This document shows positions 32,516 through 39,595 of a stretch of DNA of 39,595 nucleotides, one piece after another. The notes beneath the pieces are model-generated. The model ran no database searches. It was given only the letters and a program-made list of their open reading frames with translations, and was not told where the DNA came from. Made by a program: the position numbers and the translations under genes. Origin of the DNA: Firmicutes bacterium CAG:24053_14. Lineage in GTDB: Bacteria > Bacillota > Clostridia > Oscillospirales > Oscillospiraceae. The stretch covers positions 1-39,595 of the forward strand of contig MNSZ01000056.1 in assembly GCA_001916715.1 (NCBI GenBank), written 5' to 3'. The stretch's first letter is position 1. Each line of letters starts with the position of its first letter.

Positions 32516-33940
32516 TTACAGGCCCATCTTGTACGGGTTCATGATCCCGTTGGGGTCAAGCTCTTTCTTGATGCCCTGGAGCACCTGCATTGCCGGGCCG
32601 TAGCTTTCCTTCATGAGTCTGCCGAGCTTCAGACCGACGCCGTGGTGGTCGTTGATAACGCCGCCGTTTGCAATTGCCGCGCGAACGCCGGCGTTCCAGA
32701 TGCGGTTGTGCAGACGGATGCACTCTTCCTGATCCTCGGGCGGATTGTCGATGATAAAACGCGAGTAGTTCATGCAGCCCCAGTCGTACCAGTGGGAGCT
32801 GTGAGATATAAAGCGCACGCCGTCATAGGTTTCCTCAACGGCTTTTTTCATCGCCCAGTATATTTTTTCGATGTTGTCGTATGTCGCAACGGTGTCCAGA
32901 GTTCCGAACATCTGCGGATTGTTCATGATGTAGCCGGGGTAGAAGAAGGTTATACGGTTCTCAAACCACTTTTCGCCGTACTCCGTGCCGAGATACTCCG
33001 CGTCGTACTTATTGCAGATATCGAGTATAAGCTCTTCCTCGGCGGCAACGATCTTGGCGTGTCCCTCAACGGTGAGGTTCATGAACGAGCCGCGCTTTTC
33101 AAAGCCGATGACCTTTTTTATGATGGAAACGGTTTCAGCCTCGTCGAACAGGCGTACGATAGAGGGCTTTACGGTCTGCACGATCTCGCGGCATGCGTCA
33201 TAGCCTGTAGAGATATCCTTGAACAGGAACGCGTGATGGCGGCGTACCTCGGGAAGCTTGGTCATTTTGAACTTTGCCTTGGTCATAATGCCGAGCGTAC
33301 CCTCGCTGCCGAGAAACAGAGGCAGAAGGTTCGGACCGCTCGAATGCTTGGGAACGGGCAGAGTATTTATGATATCGCCGTTGGGAAGCGCTACCTCGAG
33401 CGAAAGGCACTGATCATCGATCTTGCCGTATTTGGTGGAAAGAATGCCGATGCCGTTGTGCGCCAGAGCGCCGCCAACGGTGCAGCAGGTAAGGCAGCTG
33501 GGCAGATGCATAACAGAGAAGCCCTGCTCGTTTGCGTACCATTCGAGAGTCTGGAATATCATACCTGTTTCGCAGGTGATGGTTCCGGCCTTGGTGTCGA
33601 TATCCAGCAGCTTGTCCATGCGCTTGATATCGAGGACTATGCCGCCTGCCATGGGCAGAGCGCCGCCCTGCGAACCGCTTCCGCCGCCCCATGTCTGGAC
33701 GGGGAGCTTGTAGTAGTTTGCTATCTTGAGTACCTTTGAGACTTCTTCGGCGCAGCCGGGGCGCACGACGTAGTCGGGGAGCGCGGGATTGCCGCCCTTA
33801 TCGACGGTCATTCTTGCAAGCCAAAAATAGTCCGTACCGTAAGCAAGCTTCTGATCGCTGCTGTGGCTGACGTTTTCGACGCCAACAGCGTCCTCAAGCT
33901 CGGTAAGGATCATTTCGTGCATAAATCCTCTGAGTTCCAT
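32516..33940 (-). CDS. FAD-binding oxidase, alkyl-DHAP synthase/VAO-like
   Basis: 474 residues. The FAD loop VQTWGGGSGSQGGALPMAGG, the second motif LTCCTVGGALAHNGIGIL and LGSEGTLGIMTKAKFKM place it in the PCMH/VAO family. The C-terminal INDHHGVGLKLGRL resembles the HHHG region of alkyl-dihydroxyacetonephosphate synthases. ATG 33940 is chosen since AGGAGG abuts the earlier ATG at 33946. It is only ~40 nt before the iron-sulfur protein gene, so an FAD-FeS-Etf complex is plausible. The substrate is unknown, probably a hydroxyacid or polyol. Confidence 0.85.
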   Translation of the reverse strand: MELRGFMHEMILTELEDAVGVENVSHSSDQKLAYGTDYFWLARMTVDKGGNPALPDYVVRPGCAEEVSKVLKIANYYKLPVQTWGGGSGSQGGALPMAGGIVLDIKRMDKLLDIDTKAGTITCETGMIFQTLEWYANEQGFSVMHLPSCLTCCTVGGALAHNGIGILSTKYGKIDDQCLSLEVALPNGDIINTLPVPKHSSGPNLLPLFLGSEGTLGIMTKAKFKMTKLPEVRRHHAFLFKDISTGYDACREIVQTVKPSIVRLFDEAETVSIIKKVIGFEKRGSFMNLTVEGHAKIVAAEEELILDICNKYDAEYLGTEYGEKWFENRITFFYPGYIMNNPQMFGTLDTVATYDNIEKIYWAMKKAVEETYDGVRFISHSSHWYDWGCMNYSRFIIDNPPEDQEECIRLHNRIWNAGVRAAIANGGVINDHHGVGLKLGRLMKESYGPAMQVLQGIKKELDPNGIMNPYKMGL

Positions 33941-34165
33941 TTGCATCCTCCTGTATGTTCATGCTCATTGAGCAGTATTTAACTTTTTATTGCCTGCCGA
34001 TATTTTTTCTCTGCCTCGGCAGAGGGCAGATGCGATTAAAAACAGTTATGGAAAATAGATCGTTAGCTGCATATAGGTCTGCGGCAGGCTGCCCGAAGGC
34101 AGCCTCTTGGCAGATGAAAAAGAAAAGAAGTGTAAAATGCCTTACAACTTGCTTGTAAGCGAGGA
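33941..34165 (-). other. 225-nt intergenic region with hairpins inside the catabolic cluster
   Basis: Read on the minus strand it holds CTTACAA/TTGTAAG (34141-34159) right after the aminotransferase stop, followed by GCATTTT. Next come GGCTGCC/GGCAGCC with a TTCG loop (34087-34104) and CTCTGCC/GGCAGAG (34010-34025). The first may be a weak terminator. No convincing sigma-A promoter boxes were found, so it is unclear whether this splits the cluster in two transcription units. Confidence 0.5.
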
Positions 34166-35587
34166 TTACTTGTAAGCCGGCATGATGGAGTCTGCTTCCG
34201 CAACTGCGGTGGCATATGCCTCAAGACCTTCGATGAGTGCATCATCAGGAATGGTGAGGGGAGGAGTGAGCTTCATGGTGATGCCTGCGCCGACGGCCGC
34301 AAAGAAGGTAAGACCGTTCTCGTTGCACTTTTTGGTGACTTCAAGAGCAAACTCAGGGTGAATTGCGTGAGTGTCGGCCTCTGCAAAGGTGACGGCCCAT
34401 GCCATACCGATGCCGCTTACATAGCTTATGCGCTCGGGGAACTGCTTCCACAGTGCCTTGAGCTTTTCTTCCATGATCTTGCCCTTGCGCAGAGCTTCCT
34501 CGCACATGTTGTGCTCTTTAAGGAACTTGATGTTTGCTGCGGTGCCGGCGGAAGCAACGGGGCTGCCGGAATGGGTGGAGGTCATGGTGTTGGGAGCGTA
34601 GATATCCATCAGCTCGCGGCGGCCGACAAGTGCCGACTGAGGCAGACCGCCGGAAAGACCCTTTGCGGTGGTGAACAGATCGGGCAGGATGTCATAGTTT
34701 TCAAAGCCGAACCACTTGCCGCTGCGGCAGCAGCCGATCTGGATCTCGTCCATCATAAGAACGATGTCATACTTGTCGCAGAATGCACGCAGATTCTTTG
34801 CATAGGACTTGGGCATCGGGTAGCAGAGGTTGCCGTAGTAGGACTCGATGATGATGCCGGCGATGTTTTTGTACTCAACGCCGTGCGCGTCGATGGTGTC
34901 CAGAAGGGTCTGGAACATTTTTTCGTCCGAGAAGCCGGGCTTGGTGGGATCTGCCCACTCGTGGTCGTATGCGTTGGGCCAGGGAGCCTGGAAAATGTCA
35001 GGGTCGAGGTTGCCGATCCAGTCCTTGAGCGCGGGCTGGCCGCCGACCATCTGAGAAGCGAGGGTGCGTCCGTGGAATGCGCCTTCAAAGGATACGATGA
35101 CCTTCTTTGCCGGGCCGCCGACCATCTTGCCGTGGGTGCGTGCGATCTTGACTGCCGCCTCAACTGCCTCGGTGCCGGCAGAGAGCATGAACGCCTTGCT
35201 GTCGGGGATGGGGCTTACGCTGCAAATTGCCTTTGCGGCCTCAACGCGCTCCTTGGTCGGGTGCAGATATGCGCACAGCAGGGGCTTGTCGAGAGTTTTC
35301 TTGATCGCGTCGATGATCTCGGGATTGCCGTGGCCTGCGTTTGTGATCATAACGCCCGAGGAGAAATCGATGAACTTGTTGCCGTACGGGTCGCATACCT
35401 TGTAGCCATCCTCGGTGTGATCCCACACGATAAGGGGCTGGCCTGCGTTGGATATGGGCTCATACTTCTGCATTTCCTTTATAAGCTCGAAAGACTCGGG
35501 CACGGGAATCGGAGTGACTATGCGGCGATGCTTAGTCTCGATGCGTTTAGTCTCGCGGGACTCCATTTCAAAACCTTGACCGTTCAT
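34166..35587 (-). CDS. Class III aminotransferase (4-aminobutyrate/omega-amino type)
   Basis: 473 residues. The fold-type I PLP features are SAGTEAVEAAVKIAR (136-150), EGAFHGRTLA, Asp280 in MMDEIQIG and the Schiff-base Lys309 in TTAKGLSGG. The family moves the amino group of omega-amino acids, amines or taurine-like substrates to pyruvate or 2-oxoglutarate. GGAGG is 8 nt before the ATG. It sits downstream of a TRAP transporter and a second aminotransferase, so it likely acts on an imported amino compound or its product. The substrate cannot be fixed. Confidence 0.9.
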   Translation of the reverse strand: MNGQGFEMESRETKRIETKHRRIVTPIPVPESFELIKEMQKYEPISNAGQPLIVWDHTEDGYKVCDPYGNKFIDFSSGVMITNAGHGNPEIIDAIKKTLDKPLLCAYLHPTKERVEAAKAICSVSPIPDSKAFMLSAGTEAVEAAVKIARTHGKMVGGPAKKVIVSFEGAFHGRTLASQMVGGQPALKDWIGNLDPDIFQAPWPNAYDHEWADPTKPGFSDEKMFQTLLDTIDAHGVEYKNIAGIIIESYYGNLCYPMPKSYAKNLRAFCDKYDIVLMMDEIQIGCCRSGKWFGFENYDILPDLFTTAKGLSGGLPQSALVGRRELMDIYAPNTMTSTHSGSPVASAGTAANIKFLKEHNMCEEALRKGKIMEEKLKALWKQFPERISYVSGIGMAWAVTFAEADTHAIHPEFALEVTKKCNENGLTFFAAVGAGITMKLTPPLTIPDDALIEGLEAYATAVAEADSIMPAYK

Positions 35588-35633
35588 TTTAAAACCTCCA
35601 AAAAAATTTGTTTTTTATAAATAGCGGTTAAGC

Positions 35634-35909
35634 TTATTTTTCGTTTTCAACTTCGGCGTAGGGCCCCATGCCCCACTTTTTGCTGTAGTATTTGTACTTG
35701 TTTTTCAGCCCGTCGATGACGAGGTAGATAAGGACTATTATCATACCGGCAACCGTGAGCCGAGTCGTAAGCTCGTCTGAGCCGGCGATAATACCCTTGT
35801 CCATCAAAAGCGCGATCACCTCGCAGACAAGCGCGCCGAGCAGGAGAAATTTCCTGCGCAGAAATTGCGCAAGGCTGAATTTTTCGTTTTCTTTTCGCTG
35901 ATTTTTCAT
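35634..35909 (-). CDS. Small membrane protein of unknown function
   Basis: 91 residues with two predicted membrane helices, LLLGALVCEVIALLM and LTVAGMIIVLIYLVIDGL, joined by a short loop. Ends are charged: MKNQRKENEKF at the start and KYYSKKWGMGPYAEVENEK at the end. I do not recognise a family. Between the two aminotransferase genes and in the same direction, 9 nt after the upstream one, it is probably part of the operon. It could be an accessory to the TRAP transporter, but nothing shows that. Confidence 0.7.
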   Translation of the reverse strand: MKNQRKENEKFSLAQFLRRKFLLLGALVCEVIALLMDKGIIAGSDELTTRLTVAGMIIVLIYLVIDGLKNKYKYYSKKWGMGPYAEVENEK

Positions 35910-35918
35910 AGTGCCGCC

Positions 35919-37250
35919 TTACAGTAGCTTTTTCATATCCGCCATAACGGCATCCATCTTCTCGAGCGTGATATCGGCGTCGGCGAGTGTGTGCTGAACC
36001 GAGAAACCGCAGTGAGAGGGGATGTTTGCGTTCCAGTAAGAGTGGAAGTACAGGCCGCGGTCGAGCGCGCCGTTAATAAAAGCGTTTGCAAGATCGCGCC
36101 TGAACAGCTTCTGTGATGCGCGCAGATCGTAGTCGGTCTCGCGATCTTCATAGCCCCAGTAGATAGCAAATCTTGCACCGAGGCTGCTTACATGGCCGGG
36201 CAGACCGTGCTTTTTCATAAGATCCTCCATGCCGGAGAAAAGCTTTGAGCCGAATGCCTCTATGTGATCATAGAAGCCGTCCTCGAGCGCCATGCTGACG
36301 CATGCGTTTGCCGCGTACACGCCGAGCTGATTGCCGCTGTAGGTGCCGGATACGCCGACTATGCCGCCGGGCGAGCAGATATCCATGACTTTGGCCTTGC
36401 CGCCGACGAGCGATATCGAAGCGCCGCCGCCGAGGGCCTTTGCAAAGGTAGTTATGTCCGGCTGCACGCCGTAGAAGCCTGCCGCGCTGCCCGGACGGAA
36501 GCGCAGACCGGTGATCACCTCGTCCATTATCATGCAGATGCCCTCTGCGTCGCATATTTCGCGTATGCCGCGCACGAACTCGGGCTTCATCATCGAGCAG
36601 CCCATGTTAAAGCATATCGGCTCGATGATGATGGCCGCGACGTTGCCCTTGTATTGTTCAACAAGCTTTGCAACGGCTTCGAGATTGTTTGATTCTGCGA
36701 CCTTTATAAGGTCTGTGAATGCGTGGGGGATGCCTGCGCTGTCGGGCACCGTTTCGCACACGCCGTCAACGATGGGAGGATAGTTGTTGTGGTTGTACCA
36801 TACCATCTCGTGCATGCCATGGAAGTGGCCGTCGAGCTTTATTACGATGTCTTTGCCGGTGTAGCCGCGCGCGATGCGTATCGCGGCCATGGTAGATTCG
36901 GTACCTGAGTTAAGAAGTCTGAACTTTTCGACAGTGGGAACGAGCTTGGTAAAATTCTTCGCGAATTCTATCGTCTTTTCCGTGTCGTAATTCATCAGAA
37001 AGCCCTTTTCGATGCATTCTTCAAGAGCTGCCTGAATGCGCGGATGCTTGTGGCCGAACATTGACGCGCCCGAGCCGCCGTGATAATCGATAAACTCCTG
37101 ATTATCAACGGTGTAAAGGCGAGCGCCCTCGGCGTGGTCGATGTAATGGGGCATGCCGCAGGCAACGTTGACTCGTCCGCCGGCGGAAACGCCGCTGGGC
37201 ATATATTTTTTGCCCTCTTCCCAAAGCTCATGACTTCTTTCAAGTTTCAT
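35919..37250 (-). CDS. Class III aminotransferase, glutamate-1-semialdehyde aminomutase-like
   Basis: 443 residues. MKLERSHELWEEGKKYMPSG is a HemL-like start, then NSGTESTMAAIRIARGYTGK (114-133), KLDGHFHGMHEM, DEVITGLR (243-250) and Schiff-base Lys271 in FAKALGGG. Family members include HemL and many aminotransferases of amino acids and amines. No haem genes are near, and the context is a catabolic transport cluster. Thus it is more likely an aminotransferase than HemL. It is the first enzyme gene after the TRAP permease. Confidence 0.88.
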   Translation of the reverse strand: MKLERSHELWEEGKKYMPSGVSAGGRVNVACGMPHYIDHAEGARLYTVDNQEFIDYHGGSGASMFGHKHPRIQAALEECIEKGFLMNYDTEKTIEFAKNFTKLVPTVEKFRLLNSGTESTMAAIRIARGYTGKDIVIKLDGHFHGMHEMVWYNHNNYPPIVDGVCETVPDSAGIPHAFTDLIKVAESNNLEAVAKLVEQYKGNVAAIIIEPICFNMGCSMMKPEFVRGIREICDAEGICMIMDEVITGLRFRPGSAAGFYGVQPDITTFAKALGGGASISLVGGKAKVMDICSPGGIVGVSGTYSGNQLGVYAANACVSMALEDGFYDHIEAFGSKLFSGMEDLMKKHGLPGHVSSLGARFAIYWGYEDRETDYDLRASQKLFRRDLANAFINGALDRGLYFHSYWNANIPSHCGFSVQHTLADADITLEKMDAVMADMKKLL

Positions 37251-37286
37251 TTCAGGATCCTCCGATATGTAATAATGAGATCAAAA

Positions 37287-38573
37287 TCAGGTGGCTGCGC
37301 CGAATACCAGATCGGGCAGGAACTGCGGGATCGGCAGCAGGATGCACAGCACGATAACAAGAAGCATAATGCCGATGACGATCAGCATGTGCGGCAAAAC
37401 GGTGTCCCTCATCTTGGAGCCTGTGAGGTTCATGGAGAGGAACAGATATATGCCGACAGGAGGCGTAAGACCGCCGAGAACAGTGCTCAGTGCGAAAACA
37501 ACACCGAGTTGGTTGAGGTTTACGCCAAGAGAGGCGAACATTGGATAAATGATAGGCAGAATGATGGGCAGCGCTGCAAGCGATTCCATGAAGCAGCCTA
37601 TTACGACCATGAACGCGATTACCAGGAAGAACAGGCCCGTGGGGCTTGTCGTGATGCTCAGCATGAAGTCAACGATCTTCTGGCCCATACCCTCAAGTGC
37701 GAAGATGTAAGAGAAGATCGAGGAGAAGCCGATTATCATCATGACCATTGCCATGTTGACGGACGCCGAGCGCAGGACGTTGATGAAGTCCTTAAAGCTC
37801 ATGGACTTGTACACGAATACCGAAACGATAAGACCGTATACGCAGGCGACCGCGCCGGCCTCGGTTGCGGTGAAAACGCCGCCCATAACGCCGCCGATGA
37901 TGATAATGGGCATCAGCAGAGCCCAGATGGAGTCTTTAAACGCAGCCCAAACGACCTTGCCGCGGAATTTTCCACCGTAGTCGATATTGCGCTTTTTTGC
38001 GTAAATGTAGCAGTAGATCATCAGACTCAGTCCGATGATGAAGCCGGGGATAATGCCGCCGACGAACAGACGCGAGATCGAAAAGCCCGTTATGCAGCCG
38101 AAAACGATCATATCGACGCTCGGCGGGATGATCGGGCCGAGCGAGCCTGCGCCTGCGCTCATTGCTGCGGTGAAGCCGCGGCTGTAGCCCTTCTTGAGCA
38201 TTTCGGGAACGGTGATGCCGCCGATGGCGCTTATGGTCGCAGCGCCGGAGCCGGAGACGGCAGCGAAGATCATACTCGCGCCGACTGTGGTTATTGCGGT
38301 ACCGCCGCGCAGCCATGAAAGAATGGCCGAGGCGAAGTTGACTATCCTTTTGGATATGCCGCCCTTGCCCATGATCGCACCGGCGAGGATGAACAGGGGA
38401 ATGGCCATGTACGAGAAGGAATTTATGCCTTCAAAAAATTGCTTTACGACCATGAACATGGGCGCGGTGCTGCCGAAGTAAAGTCCGGCCGTGCCGGCTA
38501 TGCCGATGGCAAACGCGATGGGAACGCCAAACAGCAGGCAGCAGATAAGTGTGATGATCGTGATTTGTATCAT
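37287..38573 (-). CDS. dctM: TRAP transporter large permease (DctM)
   Basis: 428 residues, about 12 membrane helices. It has the DctM features IPLFILAGAIMGKGGISKRI, SGSGAATISAIGG and LGPIIPPSVDMIVFG, and TPPVGIYLF near the end. It drives Na+/H+-coupled uptake of an organic acid, with DctQ and the binding protein DctP. Its ATG overlaps the dctQ stop by 4 nt. No substrate can be deduced from the permease. Confidence 0.95.
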   Translation of the reverse strand: MIQITIITLICCLLFGVPIAFAIGIAGTAGLYFGSTAPMFMVVKQFFEGINSFSYMAIPLFILAGAIMGKGGISKRIVNFASAILSWLRGGTAITTVGASMIFAAVSGSGAATISAIGGITVPEMLKKGYSRGFTAAMSAGAGSLGPIIPPSVDMIVFGCITGFSISRLFVGGIIPGFIIGLSLMIYCYIYAKKRNIDYGGKFRGKVVWAAFKDSIWALLMPIIIIGGVMGGVFTATEAGAVACVYGLIVSVFVYKSMSFKDFINVLRSASVNMAMVMMIIGFSSIFSYIFALEGMGQKIVDFMLSITTSPTGLFFLVIAFMVVIGCFMESLAALPIILPIIYPMFASLGVNLNQLGVVFALSTVLGGLTPPVGIYLFLSMNLTGSKMRDTVLPHMLIVIGIMLLVIVLCILLPIPQFLPDLVFGAAT

Positions 38574-39196
38574 TCTTTCTTACCTCCGTCCTTGCCGGCG
38601 TTATCGGCATTGTCGTCGCTATCCTTAGCGGCCTCTGCCTCAAGCTCGCGGTCAAATTCCTTGGCCATGGCCTGGGCTTCAAGCAGAAGCTCGTCGCTTT
38701 CTATTCCGTGGATGATGTTGTAAACCTTGCGCGGAACCTGGCCGAGAAGGCTCAGATTGACCGAAATTATGCCTGCCAAAAACGAGGCATAGATGACCGA
38801 TTTCGGCAGCCATACGACCGAAGTTGCGGTCGAGTTGCCGGCGCGCTCGATAAGCTCGAGCGAGGGACCGATGAGATAGATCATGAATCCGAAAACGATG
38901 ATTCGAGTGATAAGATAATGCGCGGCGCGCAGCTTGGGCCAGCGCGCAAATGCGCCCTGAAGTATGTCCATACTGACGTGCTGATCTTCCCTTGTAGTAA
39001 GACCGGCGCCCACGAGAACACCCCAGATCATGATGTAGCGAAGAATTTCTTCCGCCCATACGATAGAGTTGTTGAGGGCATAGCGCCAGAATACCATCGC
39101 AAATGTAAGCCACATGATGGCGAACATTATGATGCAGCACATAACTAACTGGACCCATTCAATGCTTTTATCAATCTTCTTTAAAACGTTAAGCAT
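38570..39196 (-). CDS. dctQ: TRAP transporter small permease (DctQ)
   Basis: 208 residues with four membrane helices (MCCIIMFAIMWLTFAMVFWR; EILRYIMIWGVLVGAGLTTR). The W-rich first helices and LTTREDQHVSMD are DctQ features. A charged C-terminal extension of ~40 residues (AKDSDDNADNAGKDGGKKE) is longer than usual. AGGAGG precedes the ATG. It overlaps dctM by 4 nt and is separated from dctP by a hairpin. Confidence 0.93.
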   Translation of the reverse strand: MLNVLKKIDKSIEWVQLVMCCIIMFAIMWLTFAMVFWRYALNNSIVWAEEILRYIMIWGVLVGAGLTTREDQHVSMDILQGAFARWPKLRAAHYLITRIIVFGFMIYLIGPSLELIERAGNSTATSVVWLPKSVIYASFLAGIISVNLSLLGQVPRKVYNIIHGIESDELLLEAQAMAKEFDRELEAEAAKDSDDNADNAGKDGGKKE

Positions 39197-39222
39197 TGTT
39201 TCCTCCTAAGTTTTTAAACAGC

Positions 39223-39249
39223 ACCATAGTTAGCCGGGCTAACTATGGT
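39223..39249 (-). terminator. Intercistronic hairpin between dctP and dctQ
   Basis: ACCATAGTTAGC pairs perfectly with GCTAACTATGGT around a 3-nt loop; the flanking CAG/CTG can extend it. On the minus strand it is followed by GCTGTTTAAAAAC. It probably lowers expression of the permease relative to the binding protein, by partial termination or by protecting the dctP mRNA end. Confidence 0.65.
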
Positions 39250-39285
39250 ACTGCGGTTTTTCCGTGCTGTGTGGTGGCTTTTCGA

Positions 39286-39501
39286 TTACTTGCTGTAGGA
39301 TGCGATAGCGTCGAGCAGATCGCCGAGGCCGTAGCCGATGAATTCGTCATATATCGGCTGGCAGGCGTCCTTCATTTTTGCGATCTCGGTCTGAGGCATC
39401 TCGTAGATCTCAACGCCGGCCTTCTCGATGGCGGCAATGTTATCCTGATCGGAAGTTGCACGAAGCTCGAAGCAGTAAGCCTCGGACTCGACGACTGCCT
39501 C
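39286..39501 (-). CDS. dctP: TRAP transporter binding protein (DctP), C-terminal fragment
   Basis: The last 71 residues of a DctP-type periplasmic binding protein are readable: EAVVESEAYCFELRATSDQ, then IEKAGVEIYEMPQTEIAKM and IYDEFIGYGLGDLLDAIASY. This resembles the C-terminal helices of the family. Going upstream the frame meets an in-frame TAG at 39502-39504, and homology stops just there. The rest of the gene and its signal peptide are absent. The DNA beyond is tRNA-like, so the break is a junction, not the natural gene start. Confidence 0.8.
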   Translation of the reverse strand, partial: EAVVESEAYCFELRATSDQDNIAAIEKAGVEIYEMPQTEIAKMKDACQPIYDEFIGYGLGDLLDAIASYSK

Positions 39502-39568
39502 CTAAGGTTGTGCTCTACCAGCTGCCTTACGGGGAAAAGTGATCGTTGCCAGTCTCAATTTAATATAA
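39502..39568. other. Junction segment with an antisense tRNA D-arm-like sequence
   Basis: The reverse complement of 39503-39524 reads AGCTGGTAGAGCACAACCTTA, like the D-arm and 5' anticodon stem of a tRNA, but the sequence then runs directly into dctP. No complete tRNA can be folded. This may be an assembly chimera or a rearranged integration site. Confidence 0.45.
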
Positions 39569-39595
39569 GTCTCTGTAGCTCAGCAGGATAGAGCG
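39569..39595 (+). tRNA. 5' end of a tRNA gene, cut by the window edge (possibly Arg)
   Basis: GTCTCTGTAGCTCAGCAGGA then TAGAGCG match the acceptor 5' strand, U8-A9 and full D-arm (GCTC/GAGC) of a bacterial tRNA. The 5' GTCTCTG resembles tRNA-Arg(CCU) genes. The anticodon is outside the window, so the identity is a guess. Confidence 0.6.

Noticed and set aside
1..39595. CRISPR arrays, insertion sequences or prophage genes
   Set aside because: No spaced direct repeats, transposase, integrase or phage structural genes were seen.

Overview
The window looks like a contig from an anaerobic, fairly GC-rich member of the Clostridia (Oscillospirales-like is my best guess). The support is the gene order: one S10-spc-alpha superoperon with zinc-type S14, secY-adk-map-infA-rpmJ and rpsD inside the alpha block. 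A lactate-dehydrogenase/Etf-type energy metabolism cluster also fits an anaerobe. No plasmid, phage or insertion-sequence hallmark was seen. Both window edges cut genes.

Layout. (1) 1-783, minus: a partial DUF2156-type gene, divergent from secA. (2) 959-6812, plus: secA, pgeF/yfiH, a family-5 solute-binding lipoprotein, cdd, and a stand-alone LysR-type DNA-binding domain. This run ends at a hairpin that also contains the -35 box of the next promoter. (3) 6851-23004, plus: 29 genes of the ribosomal superoperon, from rpsJ to rplQ, closed by a strong terminator. Most spacers are 10-20 nt, but five are long and structured: before rpsJ, rpsJ-rplC, rpsZ-rpsH, rpmJ-rpsM and rpsD-rpoA. Two of the leaders carry terminator-like hairpins, so they look like autoregulatory or attenuation elements. 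(4) 23028-23531: greA, followed by a bidirectional terminator. (5) 23588-39501, minus: a 14-gene catabolic cluster read from right to left.

The catabolic cluster begins with a TRAP transporter (dctP fragment, dctQ, dctM). It continues with two class III aminotransferases around a small membrane protein, then an FAD oxidase, an iron-sulfur protein that has lost its CCG cysteines, an FGGY sugar kinase and a first etfB/etfA pair. It ends with a LarA-type racemase, a GlcD/LctD-type FAD dehydrogenase and a second etfB/etfA pair. The last four genes resemble the lactate dehydrogenase/Etf plus racemase modules of acetogens. The middle genes look like a second, unassigned Etf-coupled oxidation module. 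I infer import of an organic acid or amino acid, transamination, racemisation of a 2-hydroxyacid, and flavin-based electron transfer to NAD/ferredoxin. The substrate is not known from sequence.

The final ~94 bases break dctP and carry tRNA-like fragments on both strands. This is probably a contig-end or rearrangement junction.
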